From NCBI GenBank assembly GCA_045132895.1, contig JBGUTC010000079.1:1-9827 (forward strand): DNA of 9,827 nt, given 5' to 3'. The notes beneath the pieces are model-generated. The model saw only the letters and a list, made by a program, of their open reading frames with translations. It had not been told where the DNA came from and did not search any database. This document shows, piece after piece, positions 1-7,435 of the stretch. The position numbers were made by a program, and so were the translations under genes. Numbering within the stretch: position 1 is the stretch's first letter; each line of letters begins with the position of its first letter. The DNA comes from UMGS755 sp045132895. GTDB lineage: Bacteria > Bacillota > Clostridia > UBA1381 > UBA9506.

Positions 1-614
1 ACCTGATACCCCCAGGAATCGTCAAAGGGATATTCAGCAATGGGAAGTAGTTCAATGTGGGTATAGCCCATGTCCTTAACATAGGGAATTAACTCAGATG
101 CCAGTTTCCGATAGCAGAAACTTTCTCCGTCGGGGTACTGCTTCCAGGAACCCGGGTGAACTTCATAGATGTTCAGGGGCCGCTCTAAGGGTTTTTGGGC
201 AGCGCGCTTTTTTTGATAGACCTGATCTGTCCAGGAAAAGCCATCTAAAGGAAAGAGCTTTGTTGCCGTTCCGGGGCGTGTTTCGAAATGATACCCGTAG
301 GGGTCAGACTTTAAGCGAATATCCCCTGTTGGAGTTTCGATGGAATATTTATATAGGTCAAATTCCGAGAGAGAATCCACGGTGATTTCCCAGATGCCGC
401 CGTCTGTGATGCGGGTCATGGGATGGCTTGTTCGGTCCCAACTGTTAAAATCTCCAACCAGTGAAACCGATCTGGCGCAAGGTGCCCAAACACGGAACAC
501 GAAGGTCTTACCGGCCGTGCGATGCGCACCCATAAAACGGTAGGCATAGACATGGGTTCCATTGTGAAACGCCTCAAACTCAGCTGATAAATTGTTTTCT
601 TTTCTTTCTGTCAT
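1..614 (-). CDS. glgB: 1,4-alpha-glucan branching enzyme GlgB, N-terminal part (cut by window edge)
   Basis: This gene makes the alpha-1,6 branches of glycogen by cutting an alpha-1,4 glucan chain and moving it to a 6-hydroxyl; it acts in the cytoplasm. I translated the minus strand by eye: 204 residues are visible before the sequence runs out at position 1. Residues about 35-125 look like the CBM48 glucan-binding module common to this family (FVFRVWAPCARSVSLVGDFNSWD at 38-60 includes the typical WAP and GDFN..W signatures). From about 145 the GH13 catalytic barrel begins (LNIYEVHPGSW, then YVKDMGYTHIELLPIAEYPFDDSWGYQ at 178-204, the usual branching-enzyme first strands). The catalytic residues lie outside the window. 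The start is the ATG at 612-614, with AAAGGA about 10 nt upstream. It follows the ylbJ-type gene by 66 nt with no clear terminator, so the two may be cotranscribed. No good promoter is visible in the gap. Confidence 0.93.
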   Translation of the reverse strand, partial: MTERKENNLSAEFEAFHNGTHVYAYRFMGAHRTAGKTFVFRVWAPCARSVSLVGDFNSWDRTSHPMTRITDGGIWEITVDSLSEFDLYKYSIETPTGDIRLKSDPYGYHFETRPGTATKLFPLDGFSWTDQVYQKKRAAQKPLERPLNIYEVHPGSWKQYPDGESFCYRKLASELIPYVKDMGYTHIELLPIAEYPFDDSWGYQ

Positions 615-680
615 GTCATCATCGTCCTTTATGGTTCGTAAAACATAGGCAAATATATATGTATGCAGAAAGAGAAAAAA

Positions 681-1760
681 TTATACCAAATCCATGCACA
701 TAAGCAGCAATTTCAGGCCGCAGAACAGGAGAATAGCAGAGAGGAGGAGCGCTGATATAAAGGGGAAGACGGCAAAGCTCTGTGGAGCGCCCGGCAGGCA
801 GACGGCTTCTGTTTCAGAAAAGAAAAGAGGAAAGGAACAATAGGTGATGATGCCGGAGAAAAGGCCCTGAAGCAGTTTTCCGGCGGTATAGGTTGTCATG
901 GGAAGACCTGCATGGGACACAATGCCGGACACCTGCATCAGAACACAAACACCGCCGAAACCGGTGAGGGCAGAAAGAGCCGTCAATGTCAGACGGAAAG
1001 GCAGTCCCGCAGAGACAATCAGCCGGTCTCCGGCAGTTACTTCAGGAATAGCTTTGCAAAAAAGAGCAAATCCGGCAGGCAACCGGTTACATAACGGTGT
1101 CAGGCAGGCGGTGATTGCGGAAAAGAACAGAATATATCCGCAGACCGTCAGCATGGTGTGTATGCTTCCGGAGATGGCTTCTGCAAGGGAAATGGATTGC
1201 TTGCGGGAGAAGGCAGTGGATGCCGCAGATGACGAAGAGCCATAAAAGCGAAAACAAAGGCCAACCAAAAGGGCGCTGACGATGTGAATCAAATACAGAT
1301 AAACACCCCAGATGTGGTTTCCGAGCATACTGGTGCCGACGGCAGCAATCATGAACAAAGGGCCGGAGTTATTTGTAAAGGGAAGAAGCCGCAGGGCCTC
1401 TGCCCGGGAAACCGCTCCATTTTGAAAGAGTTCAACCGTGACCTTAGCACCGGTGGGATAACCGCTCAGCAGCCCTATGGAAAGAGGGAGAGCACCGGCG
1501 CCGTTTATCCGGAATAAGGGCTTCATAACGGGAGAGAGGCATTTCGTCAGAAGATGAATCAAACTGCCGGAAGTCAGCAGGGTGGAGACGACGAAAAAGG
1601 GAAACAGCGATGGAATAACAACTCTGCCGCAGAGCAAAATAGCGTCTTGCAGAGCAGCAATAACAGTCGGTGATTCCACCATCAGCAGAAACATACAACA
1701 AAGGATAGCACCCCAAATCAAGATTTTTTTAAGAGACAGGATGTAGAAATGTTTTTTCAA
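681..1760 (-). CDS. ylbJ: YlbJ-type sporulation integral membrane protein (nucleoside-recognition/GATE fold)
   Basis: This is a multi-pass membrane protein resembling YlbJ, a mother-cell sporulation protein of Bacillota. The family is needed for heat-resistant spores, but its transported substrate is not firmly established. With the start chosen here it has 359 residues. It opens with a basic N-terminus (MKKHFYILSLKK) followed by a strong membrane segment (about 13-28). Hallmark motifs of the family are visible: GLLSGYPTGAK (96-106), NNSGPLFM (130-137), EVTAGD (240-245) and GFGG (267-270). The C-terminus is again hydrophobic. No ATG fits the N-terminus. The open frame reaches a TTG at 1829, but that start lies almost on the ribosome-binding site of the divergent yqfC. 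The TTG at 1758-1760 has GAGG 9 nt upstream and gives a natural membrane-protein N-terminus, so I prefer it; another TTG at 1773-1775 is possible. The family call is firm, the start less so. Confidence 0.82.
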   Translation of the reverse strand: MKKHFYILSLKKILIWGAILCCMFLLMVESPTVIAALQDAILLCGRVVIPSLFPFFVVSTLLTSGSLIHLLTKCLSPVMKPLFRINGAGALPLSIGLLSGYPTGAKVTVELFQNGAVSRAEALRLLPFTNNSGPLFMIAAVGTSMLGNHIWGVYLYLIHIVSALLVGLCFRFYGSSSSAASTAFSRKQSISLAEAISGSIHTMLTVCGYILFFSAITACLTPLCNRLPAGFALFCKAIPEVTAGDRLIVSAGLPFRLTLTALSALTGFGGVCVLMQVSGIVSHAGLPMTTYTAGKLLQGLFSGIITYCSFPLFFSETEAVCLPGAPQSFAVFPFISALLLSAILLFCGLKLLLMCMDLV

Positions 1761-1843
1761 AAAGCATCGCCTCAATGGAAAAGGAATTATGGTAATGAAT
1801 ATGAGTGCCGTCGCATAAAAATAACACAAGAGGTGAATGAAAA

Positions 1844-2125
1844 GTGAAAAAAAGGAAAGAGAAACTGTCCGTTGCCAGCCGCTTATCAGGGCTGATAGAC
1901 ATTCCTCTTGATATGGTTGCGGATGTACCGCGTATGACGCTGAGTGATAACCGGGAACTCACAATTGAGAATTATAAAAGCATTGAAAGTTATGCACCGG
2001 AAGAAATTTGTATACAGAGTAAAAATTATCAGATTCGGATTGCAGGCAGCAATCTGCAGATTGTTGCCATTACGGATGAAGAAATTCTGGTACGGGGCAT
2101 GATTCATGGATTAGGGCTTGTGTAA
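1844..2125 (+). CDS. yqfC: Sporulation protein YqfC (YabP/YqfC family)
   Basis: This is a small 93-residue protein of the YabP/YqfC family. In Bacillus subtilis, yqfC is expressed in the mother cell under sigma-E and paired with yqfD; its molecular role is not settled. The sequence follows the family pattern: a short basic N-terminus, then LSGLIDIPLDMVADVPRMTL (about 14-33), a strand-rich core ending in EEICIQ and IRIAGSNLQIVAI, and a final EEILVRGMI..L segment near the C-terminus. Length is normal for the family. The start is GTG at 1844-1846, with AGAGGTG at 1829-1835 placed 8 nt upstream; a nearby ATG at 1837 is out of frame. yqfD follows after 15 nt, so the two form an operon. They diverge from the ylbJ-type gene, another sporulation gene. 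Confidence 0.85.
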   Translation: MKKRKEKLSVASRLSGLIDIPLDMVADVPRMTLSDNRELTIENYKSIESYAPEEICIQSKNYQIRIAGSNLQIVAITDEEILVRGMIHGLGLV

Positions 2126-2140
2126 AAGGGGAGAGGACAA

Positions 2141-3328
2141 TTGCTGTTTACCAGATTTTTTTATTACATGCGAGGGTATTTACTCATTAAAGTGACCGGA
2201 AATTATCCGGAGCGTTTTTTAAATGTATGCGCAAAAAGGCGGATTTTAATTTGGGATGTTTTTCCCTGCTCGCAAACCGTTTTACGTTGCAGAATCAGCA
2301 ATCGGGGCTTCAGACTGTTGCCGCCAATTGCCAGGAAGACAGGTGTCCGGATTAAGATTATTAAAAAATGCGGCCTATCGGAACTCTTAAAACGTGGGAA
2401 AAAGAGAAAGTGGTTTGTTGGTGGTATGATAGGCTTTCTTTTGGTTTTGGTTGTGATGAATCAGTTTATCTGGAAAATCGAGATTGTGGGCTGTGAAACG
2501 GTGTCTGCTGCGTCGATTAAAACCTGTCTGGAGGAATGCGGACTGAAAATCGGCGCATTTCGCCCTTTTTTAGACGAGAAGAAGTTACAGACAAAGATGT
2601 TAGTCAGAATGTCTGAACTCTCCTGGATTTGGGTAAATAAAAGCGGTTCAAAGGTGATTGTGCAGGTGAAGGAACGGATTCCGAAGCCTGAGATTTTTGA
2701 TACTGACGCTTTTAGTAATGTAGTGGCATCTAAAGATTGTCTGATAGAATCGATGATTGTTAAAAGTGGTGTGCCTATGGTCAAGATTGGTGACACGGTT
2801 CGGCAGGGAGATATTCTGATTAGCGGGCTGATCCTGAGTGAAAAGGGCGTTGAGCCGCGCAAGGTACAATGCGAAGCGGAGATTTATGGCCGTGTGTGGT
2901 ATGAAAAAACAAGGGCCTTTTCTCTCTGGCAACCTAAAAAAAATGAAACAGGACGCAAGGAAAAGAAAATTGTCCTACGCTTGTTTGGTCACCGGATTCC
3001 TCTTTACATAAAAGATGAGACAGAATTTTCAGAGTATGCCGAGGAGACAAGAGAATTTGAGGCGAATCTATTCGGTAAATTTCTTGGCGTGGGTGCATTG
3101 GTTAAAACCTACCGGGAAGAAACAACGAGTCATGTGAAACTAACGGCGGAAAGCGTGGCGGAAAGCGGAGGCCTTCAGATAAAAGCAGAGTTTGATGAGC
3201 AGGCAGCACCCAATGCAGTTGAGCAGGAGTATAGGATGACGTACACGGTTTTGGATGAAGATACGATTGAAGTGACAGTAGTGGCAGAATACCTGGAAGA
3301 TGTAGCGAAGAAGATTTATTTAGAATAA
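2141..3328 (+). CDS. yqfD: Sporulation protein YqfD
   Basis: This 395-residue, single-pass membrane protein is typical in length for YqfD, a sigma-E-dependent sporulation protein that partners YqfC. Its exact biochemical job is not well defined. The N-terminal cytoplasmic part carries the family signature VTGNYPERFLNVCAKRRILIWDV (18-40). A membrane helix follows a basic KRGKKRK stretch (about 91-110). Outside the membrane comes a POTRA/FtsQ-like module (about 111-180: IEIVGCETVSAASIK, then a WIWVNKSGSKVIVQVKERIPKP end). A segment VKIGDTVRQGDILISG (214-229) resembles the turn of a barrel-sandwich fold. The start is TTG at 2141, with GGGGAG 7 nt upstream; the first in-frame ATG (2168) would cut into the conserved N-terminus. 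The gene stops at 3328, just before a palindrome shared with the convergent tuf. The phoH and ybeY genes that often follow yqfD are not present downstream. Confidence 0.9.
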   Translation: MLFTRFFYYMRGYLLIKVTGNYPERFLNVCAKRRILIWDVFPCSQTVLRCRISNRGFRLLPPIARKTGVRIKIIKKCGLSELLKRGKKRKWFVGGMIGFLLVLVVMNQFIWKIEIVGCETVSAASIKTCLEECGLKIGAFRPFLDEKKLQTKMLVRMSELSWIWVNKSGSKVIVQVKERIPKPEIFDTDAFSNVVASKDCLIESMIVKSGVPMVKIGDTVRQGDILISGLILSEKGVEPRKVQCEAEIYGRVWYEKTRAFSLWQPKKNETGRKEKKIVLRLFGHRIPLYIKDETEFSEYAEETREFEANLFGKFLGVGALVKTYREETTSHVKLTAESVAESGGLQIKAEFDEQAAPNAVEQEYRMTYTVLDEDTIEVTVVAEYLEDVAKKIYLE

Positions 3329-3363
3329 AAAAAGAAGCCGAAAACATATGTTTTCGGCTTCTT
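3327..3363 (-). terminator. Intrinsic terminator of tuf, possibly shared with convergent yqfD
   Basis: Positions 3332-3363 are a perfect 32-nt palindrome (each arm AAGAAGCCGAAAACAT), centred at 3347/3348. On the minus strand the stem follows the tuf stop by 14 nt and runs into a U-tract (A-run at 3327-3333 on the plus strand), the usual form of a Rho-independent terminator. On the plus strand the stem begins 3 nt after the yqfD stop, but only CTTCTT followed by GAAATAA comes after it, so termination there should be weaker. Confidence 0.9.
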
Positions 3364-3377
3364 GAAATAAGTCAAAC

Positions 3378-4580
3378 TTATTTGCTGATAGCAGAAACGA
3401 CACCGGAACCTACGGTTCTACCACCTTCACGGATAGCGAAACGCAGACCTTCTTCGATAGCGATCGGAGTGATCAGTTCAACTTCCATGGAAACGTTATC
3501 GCCAGGCATGCACATTTCAGTACCTTCGGGCAGTTTGATTACGCCAGTAACGTCAGTTGTTCTGAAATAGAACTGAGGTCTGTAGTTGTTAAAGAACGGA
3601 GTATGACGGCCGCCTTCTTCCTTGGACAGGACGTAAACTTCGCCTTTGAACTGAGTGTGGCACTGAATGGAACCGGGCTTAGCCAGAACCTGACCACGTT
3701 CGATTTCGTTCTTCTGAACACCACGGAGCAGAGCACCGATGTTGTCACCAGCTTCAGCGCGATCCAGAAGCTTTCTGAACATTTCAACGCCGGTAACGAC
3801 GATCTTTCTAACTTCGTCAACCAGACCAACGAGTTCAACTTCATCATTCACGCAGAGAGTACCTCTTTCAACACGACCGGTAGCAACAGTACCACGACCG
3901 GTGATGGAGAATACGTCTTCGACGGGCATCAGGAAGGGCAGGTCAGTCTTTCTTTCCGGTTCAGGAATGTAAGAGTCAACTGCTTCCATCAGCTTCATGA
4001 TGGATTCATATTCAGGAGCGGAATTGTCATTGGATGCACATTCCAGAGCCTGCAGAGCAGAACCTACAACGATCGGAGTGTCGTCGCCGGGGAATTCATA
4101 CTCGTTCAGCAGTTCTCTGATTTCCATTTCAACGAGCTCGAGCAGTTCGGGATCGTCAACCTGGTCAGCTTTGTTCATGTAAACAACGATGTAGGGAACG
4201 CCTACCTGTCTAGCCAGCAGGATGTGTTCTCTGGTCTGGGGCATCGGGCCGTCAGCAGCAGATACAACCAGGATAGCACCGTCCATCTGAGCAGCACCAG
4301 TGATCATGTTCTTAACGTAGTCAGCATGTCCGGGGCAGTCAACGTGTGCATAGTGTCTGGTAGCAGTTTCGTACTCAACGTGAGCGGTAGAAATGGTAAT
4401 ACCTCTTTCTCTTTCCTCAGGAGCACCGTCGATCTGATCATAAGCTTTGAATTCTGCACCGCCGGTCAAGCTCAGAGTCTTGGTGATAGCAGCGGTCAGG
4501 GTAGTCTTACCATGGTCAACGTGACCAATGGTACCAATGTTAACGTGCGGTTTGTTTCTTTCGAATTTAGCCTTAGCCAT
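3378..4580 (-). CDS. tuf: Elongation factor Tu
   Basis: This GTPase delivers aminoacyl-tRNA to the ribosomal A site during translation. The 400-residue product is full length for bacterial EF-Tu. The nucleotide-binding motifs are intact: G1 GHVDHGKT (19-26), the switch I threonine region RGITIST (59-65), G3 DCPGH (81-85), G4 NKAD (136-139) and G5 GSAL (173-176). Domains 2 and 3 follow (about 215-300 and 305-400), with GRGTVATGRVERG, the GGRHTPFFNNYRPQFYFRTTDVTG block (323-346) and the REGGRTVGSGVV C-terminus (384-395). The start is ATG at 4578-4580, with AGGAGG (4589-4594) 8 nt upstream. It is the last gene of the str cluster, 98 nt after fusA, has its own promoter in that gap, and ends at a strong terminator. 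A long open frame antisense to it is a codon-bias shadow. Confidence 0.98.
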   Translation of the reverse strand: MAKAKFERNKPHVNIGTIGHVDHGKTTLTAAITKTLSLTGGAEFKAYDQIDGAPEERERGITISTAHVEYETATRHYAHVDCPGHADYVKNMITGAAQMDGAILVVSAADGPMPQTREHILLARQVGVPYIVVYMNKADQVDDPELLELVEMEIRELLNEYEFPGDDTPIVVGSALQALECASNDNSAPEYESIMKLMEAVDSYIPEPERKTDLPFLMPVEDVFSITGRGTVATGRVERGTLCVNDEVELVGLVDEVRKIVVTGVEMFRKLLDRAEAGDNIGALLRGVQKNEIERGQVLAKPGSIQCHTQFKGEVYVLSKEEGGRHTPFFNNYRPQFYFRTTDVTGVIKLPEGTEMCMPGDNVSMEVELITPIAIEEGLRFAIREGGRTVGSGVVSAISK

Positions 4581-4630
4581 TTGATTAGCCTCCTATTTTT
4601 TAAATTAATAATTTTTAAGTTGATACAAAT

Positions 4631-4659
4631 ATTGTACCTTTTTTTTCAGGAAAAATCAA
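4631..4659 (-). promoter_or_regulatory. Vegetative (sigma-A type) promoter of tuf
   Basis: In the 97-nt fusA-tuf gap, read on the minus strand, there is a -35 box TTGATT (4654-4659), a spacer of exactly 17 nt, and a -10 box TACAAT (4631-4636; 5 of 6 match consensus). The spacer contains a run of eight A. Transcription would start near 4624, giving a leader of about 44 nt with a consensus AGGAGG. This would let EF-Tu be made in excess over the upstream cluster genes. Confidence 0.75.
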
Positions 4660-4678
4660 GTATTTTACTAAATTTTCC

Positions 4679-6760
4679 TTAGCCTTCGTTTTTAGCTCTG
4701 GAAGAAATAATCTGTTCCTGAATGCTCTTCGGAACTTCTTCATAGTGGCTGGGCTGCATGGTATACTGACCACGACCCTGTGTCTTAGAACGCAGGTCGG
4801 TTGCATAACCAAACATCTCAGAGAGCGGAACAAAAGCTGCAATTGCCTGAGCACCGGGACGAGCTTCCATACCCTGGATCTGACCACGGCGGGAGTTCAG
4901 GTCACCCATAACGTCGCCCATGTATTCCTCAGGAACGATAACGTCAACCTGCATGATGGGCTCTTTCAGAACGGGGTCACCCTTACGGCAAGCATCCTTA
5001 AATGCCATAGAACCGGCAATCTTGAACGCCATTTCAGAAGAGTCGACTTCGTGGTAAGAACCGTCATACAGAGTAACACGAACGTCTACAACGTTGTAAC
5101 CAGCCAGTACACCGGACAGCATTGCGCCCTGTACACCGGCATCAACAGCGGGGATGTATTCCTTCGGAATTGCACCACCGACGATTTTGTTAACAAATTC
5201 ATAGCCGCTACCAGCTTCCAAAGGTTCAACGATCATCTTAACGTGACCGTACTGACCCTTACCACCGGACTGCTTAGCGTATTTGTTTTCAATATCAACA
5301 GATTTGCGGATAGTTTCTTTATAGGAAACCTGAGGCTTACCAACGTTAGCCTCAACCTTGAATTCGCGGAGCAATCTGTCAACGATGATTTCAAGGTGTA
5401 ATTCGCCCATGCCGGCGATAATGGTCTGACCGGTTTCCTCGTCAGTATAGGTCTGGAATGTGGGATCTTCTTCAGCAAGCTTGGAAAGAGCGATACCCAT
5501 CTTTTCTTGACCTTCTTTTGTTTTCGGTTCAATTGCAACACGAATAACGGGGTCAGGGAATTCCATAGATTCCAGAATAATCGGATGACTGGGATCACAC
5601 AGTGTATCACCGGTTGTTGTGTTCTTAAGACCAACAGCAGCAGCGATGTCACCGGAGTAAACCTTGTCAATATCCTTTCTGTCATTTGCATGCATCTGCA
5701 GAATACGACCGATACGTTCTCTGTTGTCTTTGGTAGAGTTCAGAATGTGTGAACCAGCTTCCAAAGTACCGGAATATACACGGAAGAAGCAAAGCTTACC
5801 AACAAAGGGGTCAGTCATAATCTTAAATGCCAGTGCTGCAAACGGAGCATCGTCAGAGGAGGGACTTTCAACCTCTTCACCCTCTTCATTCACACCGCGG
5901 ATAGCAGGAATGTCAATGGGGGAGGGCATGTAGTCAACAACTGCGTCCAGAAGCTTCTGAACACCCTTGTTTTTGTAGGAAGTACCGCAGAGTACGGGAA
6001 CCATTTCGTTAGCGATGGTTGCCTTACGGATAGCCTTTTTGATTTCAGCTTCTGTCAGTTCTTCGCCCTCTAAATATTTTTCCATGAGTTCTTCGCTGGT
6101 TTCAGCAACGGACTCTAACAGTGCATTTCTGTATTCTTCAGCCTTGTCAGCCATATCTGCAGGAATTTCTTCCTCACGGATATCTTTTCCAAGGTCATCA
6201 TAATACACATATGCCTTCATGTTAATCAGGTCAATAATACCTTTAAATGTATCTTCAGCACCGATAGGCAGCTGGAGAGGCACTGCATTACAATGCAGGC
6301 GGTTCTTCATCATGCTTACAACGTTATAGAAGTCAGCACCCATGATGTCCATCTTGTTTACATAGGCCATACGGGGAACTCTATAGTTATCTGCCTGGCG
6401 CCAAACTGTTTCAGATTGCGGTTCAACACCACCCTTAGCACAGAAAACAGTTACGCTACCGTCGAGGACACGGAGTGAACGCTCAACTTCAACTGTAAAG
6501 TCAACGTGACCGGGAGTGTCAATGATATTGATTCTATGGTTCTTCCACTGTGCGGTGGTAGCAGCAGATGTGATGGTAATACCACGTTCTGCTTCCTGCT
6601 CCATCCAGTCCATCTGAGATGGACCTTCATGAGTTTCGCCGATTTTATGGATACGACCGGTATAGAACAGAATACGTTCGGTAGTTGTTGTTTTACCGGC
6701 GTCAATGTGAGCCATGATACCAATATTTCTGGTTTTTTCAAGTGAAAATTCTCTTGCCAC
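4679..6760 (-). CDS. fusA: Elongation factor G
   Basis: This translocation GTPase moves tRNA and mRNA through the ribosome and, with ribosome recycling factor, helps split it. The 693-residue length is normal. The G domain shows G1 AHIDAGKT (17-24), switch I with RGITITSAATT (59-69), G3 DTPGH (81-85) and G4 NKMD (135-138). The G5 region reads CGTSYKNKGVQ where many EF-Gs have CGSAFKNKGVQ. Domains II to V follow in the usual order, including GMGELHLEI in domain III and the C-terminal block SEMFGYATDLRSKTQGRGQYTM. The canonical tail supports translational EF-G rather than a tetracycline-resistance relative. The start is GTG at 6758-6760, with AGGAGG (6767-6772) 6 nt upstream. It lies 54 nt after rpsG, presumably in the same transcript. 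Confidence 0.98.
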   Translation of the reverse strand: MAREFSLEKTRNIGIMAHIDAGKTTTTERILFYTGRIHKIGETHEGPSQMDWMEQEAERGITITSAATTAQWKNHRINIIDTPGHVDFTVEVERSLRVLDGSVTVFCAKGGVEPQSETVWRQADNYRVPRMAYVNKMDIMGADFYNVVSMMKNRLHCNAVPLQLPIGAEDTFKGIIDLINMKAYVYYDDLGKDIREEEIPADMADKAEEYRNALLESVAETSEELMEKYLEGEELTEAEIKKAIRKATIANEMVPVLCGTSYKNKGVQKLLDAVVDYMPSPIDIPAIRGVNEEGEEVESPSSDDAPFAALAFKIMTDPFVGKLCFFRVYSGTLEAGSHILNSTKDNRERIGRILQMHANDRKDIDKVYSGDIAAAVGLKNTTTGDTLCDPSHPIILESMEFPDPVIRVAIEPKTKEGQEKMGIALSKLAEEDPTFQTYTDEETGQTIIAGMGELHLEIIVDRLLREFKVEANVGKPQVSYKETIRKSVDIENKYAKQSGGKGQYGHVKMIVEPLEAGSGYEFVNKIVGGAIPKEYIPAVDAGVQGAMLSGVLAGYNVVDVRVTLYDGSYHEVDSSEMAFKIAGSMAFKDACRKGDPVLKEPIMQVDVIVPEEYMGDVMGDLNSRRGQIQGMEARPGAQAIAAFVPLSEMFGYATDLRSKTQGRGQYTMQPSHYEEVPKSIQEQIISSRAKNEG

Positions 6761-6814
6761 AATCTTCCTCCTTTCTTCAATAATCGAATTTTTATCTGTT
6801 TACATAGCAGATGA

Positions 6815-7285
6815 CTACCATCTGTAGTGTGCAAATGCTCTGTTGGCTTCAGCCATCTTATGGGTGTCTTCGCGTTTTTTAACAGAAGCACCGGTGCCGT
6901 TGATAGCGTCCATGATTTCAGCAGCTAAGCGTTCTTTCATGGTCTTTTCGCTTCTCTGACGGCTGTACAGTGTTAACCATCTCAGACCCAGAGTCTGTTT
7001 ACGCTCGGGGCGAACTTCCATCGGAACCTGATAGGTAGCACCACCGACACGACGAGCCTTAACTTCCAGTACGGGCATAATGTTGTCCATAGCTTCTTTG
7101 AAAGCATCCAGGGGCTCCTTGCCGGTCTTTTCTTTGACAATGTCGAAAGCACCGTATACAATTTTCTGAGCTACGCCTTTCTTACCGTCTAACATGATGT
7201 TGTTGATCAGACGGGTAACGACAGTACTTGAGTACAGCGGATCGGGCAGTACCTCTCTCTTTGCGATAAAACCTCTTCTTGGCAC
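6815..7285 (-). CDS. rpsG: Small ribosomal subunit protein S7
   Basis: S7 nucleates assembly of the 30S head by binding 16S rRNA, and lies near the E-site tRNA. The sequence is typical: PRRGFIAKREVLPDP near the start, LINNIMLDGKKGVAQKIVY, the ARRVGGATYQVPMEVRPERK block, and the C-terminal KKREDTHKMAEANRAFAHYRW. I place the start at the GTG at 7283-7285, which gives exactly 156 residues, the family norm. An in-frame ATG 18 nt further upstream is unlikely because the ribosome-binding site AAGGAGGG (7293-7300) would then lie inside the coding sequence, whereas it sits 7 nt before the GTG. The gene follows rpsL after an unusually long, structured 150-nt gap that may carry S7 autoregulation. It precedes fusA. 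Confidence 0.97.
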   Translation of the reverse strand: MPRRGFIAKREVLPDPLYSSTVVTRLINNIMLDGKKGVAQKIVYGAFDIVKEKTGKEPLDAFKEAMDNIMPVLEVKARRVGGATYQVPMEVRPERKQTLGLRWLTLYSRQRSEKTMKERLAAEIMDAINGTGASVKKREDTHKMAEANRAFAHYRW

Positions 7286-7315
7286 TTTTCTTCCCTCCTT
7301 CATTAATTTGAAATG

Positions 7316-7414
7316 AAATCACAGGTACTCGGTCAATCTGACCGTTTGTGCACAGTACATGTATAAAAGAAACAAATCAGTTCTTTTGGTCCGGTACCAG
7401 CACAGATGTGATTT
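7316..7414 (-). promoter_or_regulatory. Structured rpsL-rpsG intercistronic RNA, candidate S7 autoregulatory site
   Basis: Read as minus-strand RNA, this stretch can close on itself. An 8-bp outer helix pairs 7407-7414 with 7316-7323 (AAATCACA with TGTGATTT). It continues into a 5-bp helix pairing 7394-7398 with 7324-7328 (GTACC type), with an 8-nt bulge (7399-7406) on one side. Inside are two hairpins: 7365-7371 with 7381-7387 (7 bp, 9-nt loop) and 7330-7344 (CGGTCA/TGACCG, 3-nt loop). The structure ends 16 nt before the rpsG ribosome-binding site. S7 binding to the rpsL-rpsG gap is established in Escherichia coli; a similar role here is inference from position and folding potential. Confidence 0.45.
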
Positions 7415-7435
7415 TACAGCGAAATTCGTTCCTTA

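Noticed and set aside
98..543. Plus-strand small open frames at the left end
   Set aside because: They overlap the clearly recognisable glgB frame on the minus strand and encode nothing recognisable.
1761..1843. Sigma-E promoters for the divergent sporulation genes
   Set aside because: TCATATT on the minus strand (1798-1804) matches a sigma-E -35 pattern, and CATAAAAAT on the plus strand (1814-1822) resembles a -10, but neither has a partner box at the right spacing. Sigma-E control is expected from the gene families, not shown by this sequence.
3603..4682. 359-residue open frame on the plus strand opposite tuf
   Set aside because: It is antisense to a highly expressed, codon-biased EF-Tu gene. 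The translation is Ser/Thr/Asn/Val-rich, without recognisable motifs, and no ribosome-binding site or promoter was seen. This is the usual shadow of strong codon bias.
4745..5401. 218-residue open frame on the plus strand opposite fusA
   Set aside because: It is an antisense shadow of EF-G with low-complexity composition and no domain signature.
7286..7303. Upstream ATG start for rpsG giving 162 residues
   Set aside because: The consensus ribosome-binding site lies inside this extension, and the GTG at 7285 gives the standard 156-residue S7.
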